This document shows positions 14,763 through 17,785 of a stretch of DNA of 17,785 nt, one piece after another. The DNA lies in NCBI GenBank assembly GCA_029932895.1, contig JAOZPF010000011.1, positions 1-17,785 of the forward strand, in the 5' to 3' direction. The DNA comes from Anaerolineae bacterium (GTDB lineage Bacteria; Chloroflexota; Anaerolineae; B4-G1; DUEL01). How positions within the stretch are numbered: position 1 is the first letter of the stretch; each line of letters begins with the position of its first letter. The position numbers were made by a program, and so were the translations under genes. Below the pieces are notes generated by a model. The model did no database searches, was not told the origin of the DNA, and saw nothing but the letters and a program-made list of their open reading frames with translations.

Positions 14763-15539
14763 ATGCAGCAAAGGAACAAAGACTCCATCCTCCTCTACCA
14801 GTTCGATGGACTGGAGGGGGCAGGGATAATGCATGCGGCGCTCACCCGCCTGGGCGGGGTGAGCAGCGGACCGTTCGCCACCCTAAACCTGGGCCACACG
14901 GTAGGGGATGACCTGGCAGCAGTAGAGGAGAACCACCGGCGGGCGCTATCCGCCCTGGGGCTGCGACGCAACCAGGTCGTCAGCCCTTACCAGGTCCATT
15001 CCGCCAACGTGCGGCTGGTAGGGGCGGCCCACGCCGGCACTGTCCAGCCCGACACCGATGGCCTGCTGACGACCACGCCTGGGGTGGCGCTCTTTTTTCG
15101 CTTTGCCGACTGCGCCCCCGTGCTTCTCTTTGATCCTGTCCAGCGGGCGGTAGGGTTGGTCCACGCCGGCTGGCGTGGGGCCGCCAACGGGGTGGTGGGA
15201 GCGGCGGTGGCGGCCTTTGTCCGCCACGCCGGCAGCAAGCCGGGCGACCTGTGGGCCGGTATTGGCCCCACCATCGGCCCATGCTGCTATGAGGTGGGAC
15301 CGGAGGTGGCGGAGACGGTGGCTCGCGCCTGCCCCGCTGGAACCCAGGTGGTCGTGCGACAGAACGGCAGCCTGCACCTCGACCTGCCCGGCGCGGTGCG
15401 GGCGCAACTCCTCGCCGCCGGCGTCGGCGAGGTAGAGATGTCGGGCATCTGCACTGCCTGCCACACCGACGAGTGGTTCTCCCACCGTGCGGAGAACGGG
15501 CGAACGGGCCGCTTTGGAATGTTGGCGATGCTGCTATAG
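14763..15539 (+). CDS. pgeF: PgeF/YfiH/YlmD family laccase-domain protein (peptidoglycan editing factor)
   Basis: A 258-residue protein of the multicopper-polyphenol-oxidoreductase-like family. E. coli YfiH (PgeF) is a cytoplasmic enzyme that removes misplaced L-Ser from the peptidoglycan precursor; some relatives act on purine nucleosides. Motifs are complete: TRLGGVSSGPFATLNLG near 28-44, VHSANV with H79, FADCAPVLLFD with C117, HAGWRGA with H134, GIGPTIGPCCYEVGPEV, and the C-terminal CTACHTDEWFSHRAENGRTGR. H79, C117 and H134 match the metal/catalytic triad. The start is uncertain: ATG 14763 is used, preceded by a weak GGGGCGG; ATG 14754 lies in the -10 box and ATG 14829 would remove about 22 residues. 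If transcription begins at 14762 the message would be nearly leaderless. First gene of the cluster with yggS, 12 nt downstream. Confidence 0.92.
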   Translation: MQQRNKDSILLYQFDGLEGAGIMHAALTRLGGVSSGPFATLNLGHTVGDDLAAVEENHRRALSALGLRRNQVVSPYQVHSANVRLVGAAHAGTVQPDTDGLLTTTPGVALFFRFADCAPVLLFDPVQRAVGLVHAGWRGAANGVVGAAVAAFVRHAGSKPGDLWAGIGPTIGPCCYEVGPEVAETVARACPAGTQVVVRQNGSLHLDLPGAVRAQLLAAGVGEVEMSGICTACHTDEWFSHRAENGRTGRFGMLAMLL

Positions 15540-15551
15540 GGAGAGCGCGCG

Positions 15552-16322
15552 ATGGAATACGCCGAGTTCGTTCACCAAAACCTGGCACGGGTCCAAGAGC
15601 GGATCGCTGCGGCCGCTCTGCGGGCCGGGCGTGACCCCGCCAGGGTGACTTTGGTGGCAGTGACCAAGACCTTTCCGCCGCGAGTGGTCCTCGCCGCCTA
15701 CGACGTGGGGATGCGCCACTTTGGCGAGAATCGTCCAGAGGAGGGCGTGCCCAAGCTCCTCCAGGTGAACGCGGCGGTGGCGGGGGAGCATCCCACGTGG
15801 CATATGATCGGTCACGTCCAGAGTCGCAAGGCCGCTTTGGCCGTGGCCCACTTTGATGTGATTCACTCTGTCGACCGACTCAAGATCGCCCACCGGCTGA
15901 GCCGCTTGGCTGCCGCGGCGGGGCGGGAGCTGCCAGCACTCCTCGAGTGCAACGTCAGCGGCGAAACGACCAAGTACGGCTTCCCGGTGGGCCGCTGGCA
16001 GGAGGACAATGCCCAGCGGGAAACCTTTTTCGCCGCCTGCGCCGAGGTCCTGACCCTGCCGGGGCTGCGCGTGAAAGGGCTGATGACTGTGGCCCCCATC
16101 GCCGCCGACCCGGAAACGGTGCGACCGGTGATGGCGAGTCTGCGCGCGCTGCGGGACGCGCTGGCAGAGCGGTTCCCAGAGCATAGCTGGCAAGAGCTTT
16201 CGATGGGTATGAGCGACGATTTCGAGGTGGCGGTGGAGGAAGGCGCTACGCTGGTCCGTATCGGCCGCGCTATCTTTGGCCCTCGCGGCTCCCTCCCCTC
16301 CCAGGGAGACCAAGTCCAATGA
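15552..16322 (+). CDS. yggS: YggS family PLP homeostasis protein (PLPBP)
   Basis: A 256-residue cytoplasmic protein with a PLP-binding TIM barrel like alanine racemase's N-terminal domain; the family controls vitamin B6 and amino-acid balance and is YlmE in Bacillus. K39 in TLVAVTKTFP is the PLP-binding Lys. Other family motifs are FGENRPEEGVPK near 57-68, WHMIGHVQSRK, a CNVSGETTKYGF segment, GLMTVAP and the C-terminal LSMGMSDDFEVAVEEGATLVRIGRAIFG, which binds the phosphate. Length is close to the usual 230 residues with a slightly longer tail. The start ATG at 15552 has an AGGGAGA ribosome site about ten nt upstream. Its stop overlaps the ATG of yggT (ATGA). Confidence 0.95.
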   Translation: MEYAEFVHQNLARVQERIAAAALRAGRDPARVTLVAVTKTFPPRVVLAAYDVGMRHFGENRPEEGVPKLLQVNAAVAGEHPTWHMIGHVQSRKAALAVAHFDVIHSVDRLKIAHRLSRLAAAAGRELPALLECNVSGETTKYGFPVGRWQEDNAQRETFFAACAEVLTLPGLRVKGLMTVAPIAADPETVRPVMASLRALRDALAERFPEHSWQELSMGMSDDFEVAVEEGATLVRIGRAIFGPRGSLPSQGDQVQ

Positions 16323-16582
16323 CATTCTACCTGTACCGCATCATCCGCCTCCTCTTTACTCTCTACTCGGCGGCGATTATCGCACGGGTGCTGCTGCCAA
16401 TGCTGGGGATGAGCTATGCCCACCCGGTGATGCGCTTCCTGTACAACATCACCGAGCCGTTGCTCGGCCCCATCCGGCGGCGAATGCCTCTGGCTGGACC
16501 GCTGGACCTGAGTCCGATGGTATTGCTCTTTGCAGTGTGGCTGGTGGAACAAATCCTACTGATGGTCGTGATGTCGTGGTGA
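16319..16582 (+). CDS. yggT: YggT family membrane protein
   Basis: An 87-residue membrane protein with two hydrophobic segments, about residues 4-30 and 64-86, separated by the loop YNITEPLLGPIRRRMP, which is the hallmark of YggT/YlmG proteins. Chloroplast and cyanobacterial relatives influence nucleoid or thylakoid organisation, and osmotic-stress roles have been suggested in bacteria; the biochemical activity is unknown. It overlaps the yggS stop by four bases (ATGA) and its own stop overlaps the GTG start of the next gene, so expression is coupled on both sides. SepF, which lies between the YggS and YggT homologues in Bacillus, is absent here. Confidence 0.9.
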   Translation: MTFYLYRIIRLLFTLYSAAIIARVLLPMLGMSYAHPVMRFLYNITEPLLGPIRRRMPLAGPLDLSPMVLLFAVWLVEQILLMVVMSW

Positions 16583-16878
16583 AGGGACTACCGGTTTCGC
16601 AGAGCCAAGGCGGCTGCACCTTCCGGGTGCATGTGGTGCCGCGGAGCCGGCGCGATACGGTGGCGGGGCTATACGGGGATGCGCTCAAGGTGCGGTTGCA
16701 GGCTCCGCCAACGGAGGGCAGGGCCAACCAGGCACTGCGGGCGTTCCTGGCCGAGCGACTGGGTGTGCCGAAGCAGGCAGTGGAGATACTCTCCGGCCAC
16801 ACTTCGCGCCAAAAGGTCGTGCGCGTGGTGGGGACCAAACCGGCGCGGGTGCGTGCGCTTCTGAGGGAGGGGGAATGA
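16579..16878 (+). CDS. DUF167 family protein (YggU-like)
   Basis: A 99-residue protein of the DUF167/YggU family, function unknown. Typical features are TFRVHVVPRSRRD in the first strand, ALKVRLQAPPTEGRANQAL in the middle (the conserved Pro-Pro-x-Glu-Gly-Lys/Arg-Ala-Asn core) and VEILSGHTSRQKVVRV near the end. The start is taken as GTG at 16579, overlapping the yggT stop as GTGA; GTG at 16576 is one codon earlier. No clear ribosome site precedes it, which fits translational coupling to yggT. A much longer open frame begins at 16276, inside yggS and yggT, but the family length agrees with the short form. E. coli also keeps yggU beside yggS and yggT. Confidence 0.88.
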   Translation: MKGLPVSQSQGGCTFRVHVVPRSRRDTVAGLYGDALKVRLQAPPTEGRANQALRAFLAERLGVPKQAVEILSGHTSRQKVVRVVGTKPARVRALLREGE

Positions 16879-17621
16879 CCAGGGTCATCGGCGTACTGAA
16901 CTATAAGGGGGGCACGGCCAAGACGACCACCGTGGTCAACCTGGCGGCTGGTTTGGCCCTGCGCGGCTCTCGCGTCCTGTGCGTCGATCTGGACGCCCAG
17001 GGCGGCCTGGCGACCAGCCTGGACGTGCATCCTCCCTATACCCTCACCCACCTGCTGTTGGGGGAGCAGCGACCGTGGGGCTGCATCGTCCGCGCGCGGG
17101 CCAACCTCGACCTCATCGCCAGTGACTCCAGCCTGTTCGAGGCCGAGGGAGAGCTGTGGCGTATAGGAGGGCAGACCAGGCGGTGGCTAGCCGAGCGAAT
17201 GAGCACTGTGGAAGAGTACGACTATGTCATCCTCGACTATTCACCCTCCGCCAGCCTTATCGGCGAGTACGGCCTGCTCTATAACCAAGAGGTGCTCGTG
17301 CCGGTGGCGATGAACTATATGGCGTTGATGGGGACGCGGCAGGTGCTCGAAAAGCTGAGGGCGATCGCGCAGGCATACGACCACCCGCTCCGCCTCTCCC
17401 TCATCATCCCCACATTCTACGACGGGAGACAACGAATGGACCGCGAGGTCCTGGCGCTGCTGCGGCGTTATTTTGGTGACAAAGTGGCTGCCCCCATCCG
17501 CGCGAACATCAAGCTGGCCGAGGCATCGGGGCGGGGGATGACGATCTATGAGTACGCCCCCCAAAGCCCGGGCGCTGACGACTATGCACGACTGGTAGAG
17601 AGGGTGGTGAGCAATGGTTAA
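16875..17621 (+). CDS. ParA/Soj-like ATPase (deviant Walker A)
   Basis: A 248-residue ATPase of the ParA/MinD superfamily. The deviant Walker A is N-Y-K-G-G-T-A-K-T-T at residues 9-18, with signature Lys K11 and P-loop Lys K16; the usual KGGVGKTT has here TA instead of VG. Walker A' gives VDLDAQGG near 38-44 (D40), and the later Asp motif is ILDYSPSASL with D121, where most relatives read IDTPPSL. A C-terminal region with IIPTFYDGRQRMDREVL and PIRANIKLAEASGRG is typical of Soj-type chromosome or plasmid partition ATPases. The ATG overlaps the DUF167 stop (ATGA) with GGAGGGGGA upstream. No ParB gene or parS-like site is seen. It may be a cargo-positioning ParA rather than the chromosomal partition protein. 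Confidence 0.9.
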   Translation: MTRVIGVLNYKGGTAKTTTVVNLAAGLALRGSRVLCVDLDAQGGLATSLDVHPPYTLTHLLLGEQRPWGCIVRARANLDLIASDSSLFEAEGELWRIGGQTRRWLAERMSTVEEYDYVILDYSPSASLIGEYGLLYNQEVLVPVAMNYMALMGTRQVLEKLRAIAQAYDHPLRLSLIIPTFYDGRQRMDREVLALLRRYFGDKVAAPIRANIKLAEASGRGMTIYEYAPQSPGADDYARLVERVVSNG

Positions 17622-17785
17622 CCAAGGGGATGAACTCGAGGCCCTGGGCAGGGACCCTTTCGCGGGCCTGGAATGGACGGAAGAGATGAAGATGGCCCCA
17701 CCAGTGACGGCGGTGACGGCCCGTCCCGGCGGTGGGCCGTCGTCCGCGGCCGGGGTGCAGCCGGCATCCTGGCTGAGGGGCAAGG
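17614..17785 (+). CDS. Unknown protein downstream of ParA-like gene (3' end outside window)
   Basis: An open frame starting with ATG at 17614, overlapping the parA-like stop by eight bases, runs off the window with 57 codons and no stop. The visible part is acidic at first (MVNQGDELEALGRDPF, then LEWTEEMKM) and then rich in Ala, Pro, Gly and Thr. No domain is recognisable. The short conserved-like start followed by a disordered linker resembles small partners of ParA-like ATPases, but this is inference from position. A GAGGG/GGTGAG stretch just upstream could be its ribosome site. Confidence 0.6.
   Translation, partial: MVNQGDELEALGRDPFAGLEWTEEMKMAPPVTAVTARPGGGPSSAAGVQPASWLRGK

Noticed and set aside
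16276..16578. Long N-terminal extension of the DUF167 protein
   Set aside because: The frame overlaps yggS and yggT in another phase. The DUF167 family is about 100 residues, matching a GTG start at 16579.

Overview
The window is a dense, high-GC bacterial chromosome segment with short spacers, many overlapping start and stop codons, and frequent GTG and TTG starts. The gene content suggests a member of Chloroflexota, probably an Anaerolineae-like lineage. It includes NurA with a separate HAS-barrel protein, a lipoprotein-type ThiB under a TPP riboswitch, and a PgeF-YggS-YggT-DUF167-ParA cluster. The taxonomic placement is an inference from gene content and style. I see no mobile element, integrase, CRISPR array, rRNA or tRNA.

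Layout. (1) Positions 1-1986, plus strand: the 3' end of mutS, overlapped by a TTG-started MFS transporter of the fosmidomycin-resistance type. (2) Positions 2063-6284, minus strand: a three-gene operon read right to left, with a GlcF-like Fe-S subunit, a GlcD-like FAD subunit and ATP-dependent PEP carboxykinase. It looks like 2-hydroxyacid (lactate or glycolate) oxidation joined to gluconeogenesis. (3) Positions 6564-9250, plus strand: a good sigma70-type promoter followed by nurA, a HAS-barrel protein and a Pol beta-type nucleotidyltransferase, ending in a strong hairpin. (4) Positions 9339-9719, plus strand: a stand-alone receiver domain whose phosphorylatable Asp is replaced by Glu.

(5) Positions 9754-14496, minus strand: a thiamine salvage operon. 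A near-consensus promoter (TTGACA, 17 nt, TATACT) is followed directly by a TPP riboswitch, then thiamine pyrophosphokinase, ThiB (lipoprotein), ThiP (fused two-domain permease) and a ThiQ-type ATPase. Thiamine would be imported and pyrophosphorylated to TPP, and TPP would shut the operon down through the riboswitch. Two details stand out: a hairpin lies exactly between a strong Shine-Dalgarno and the thiN ATG, and an array of about eight degenerate 7-bp repeats forms the thiP 5' end.

(6) Positions 14497-14726: an intergenic cluster of GC-rich hairpins and short repeats. (7) Positions 14727-17785, plus strand: pgeF, yggS, yggT, a DUF167 (yggU-like) gene, a ParA-like ATPase and the start of an unknown gene. 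Most are coupled by start/stop overlaps. This resembles the ylmD-ylmE-ylmG and yggS-yggT-yggU clusters seen next to cell-envelope and division genes in other bacteria.

Nothing here is clearly an undescribed multi-gene system. The best leads are the nurA/HAS-barrel/nucleotidyltransferase operon without an adjacent herA, the D-to-E receiver, the hairpin-bridged thiN ribosome site and the heptamer array in thiP.
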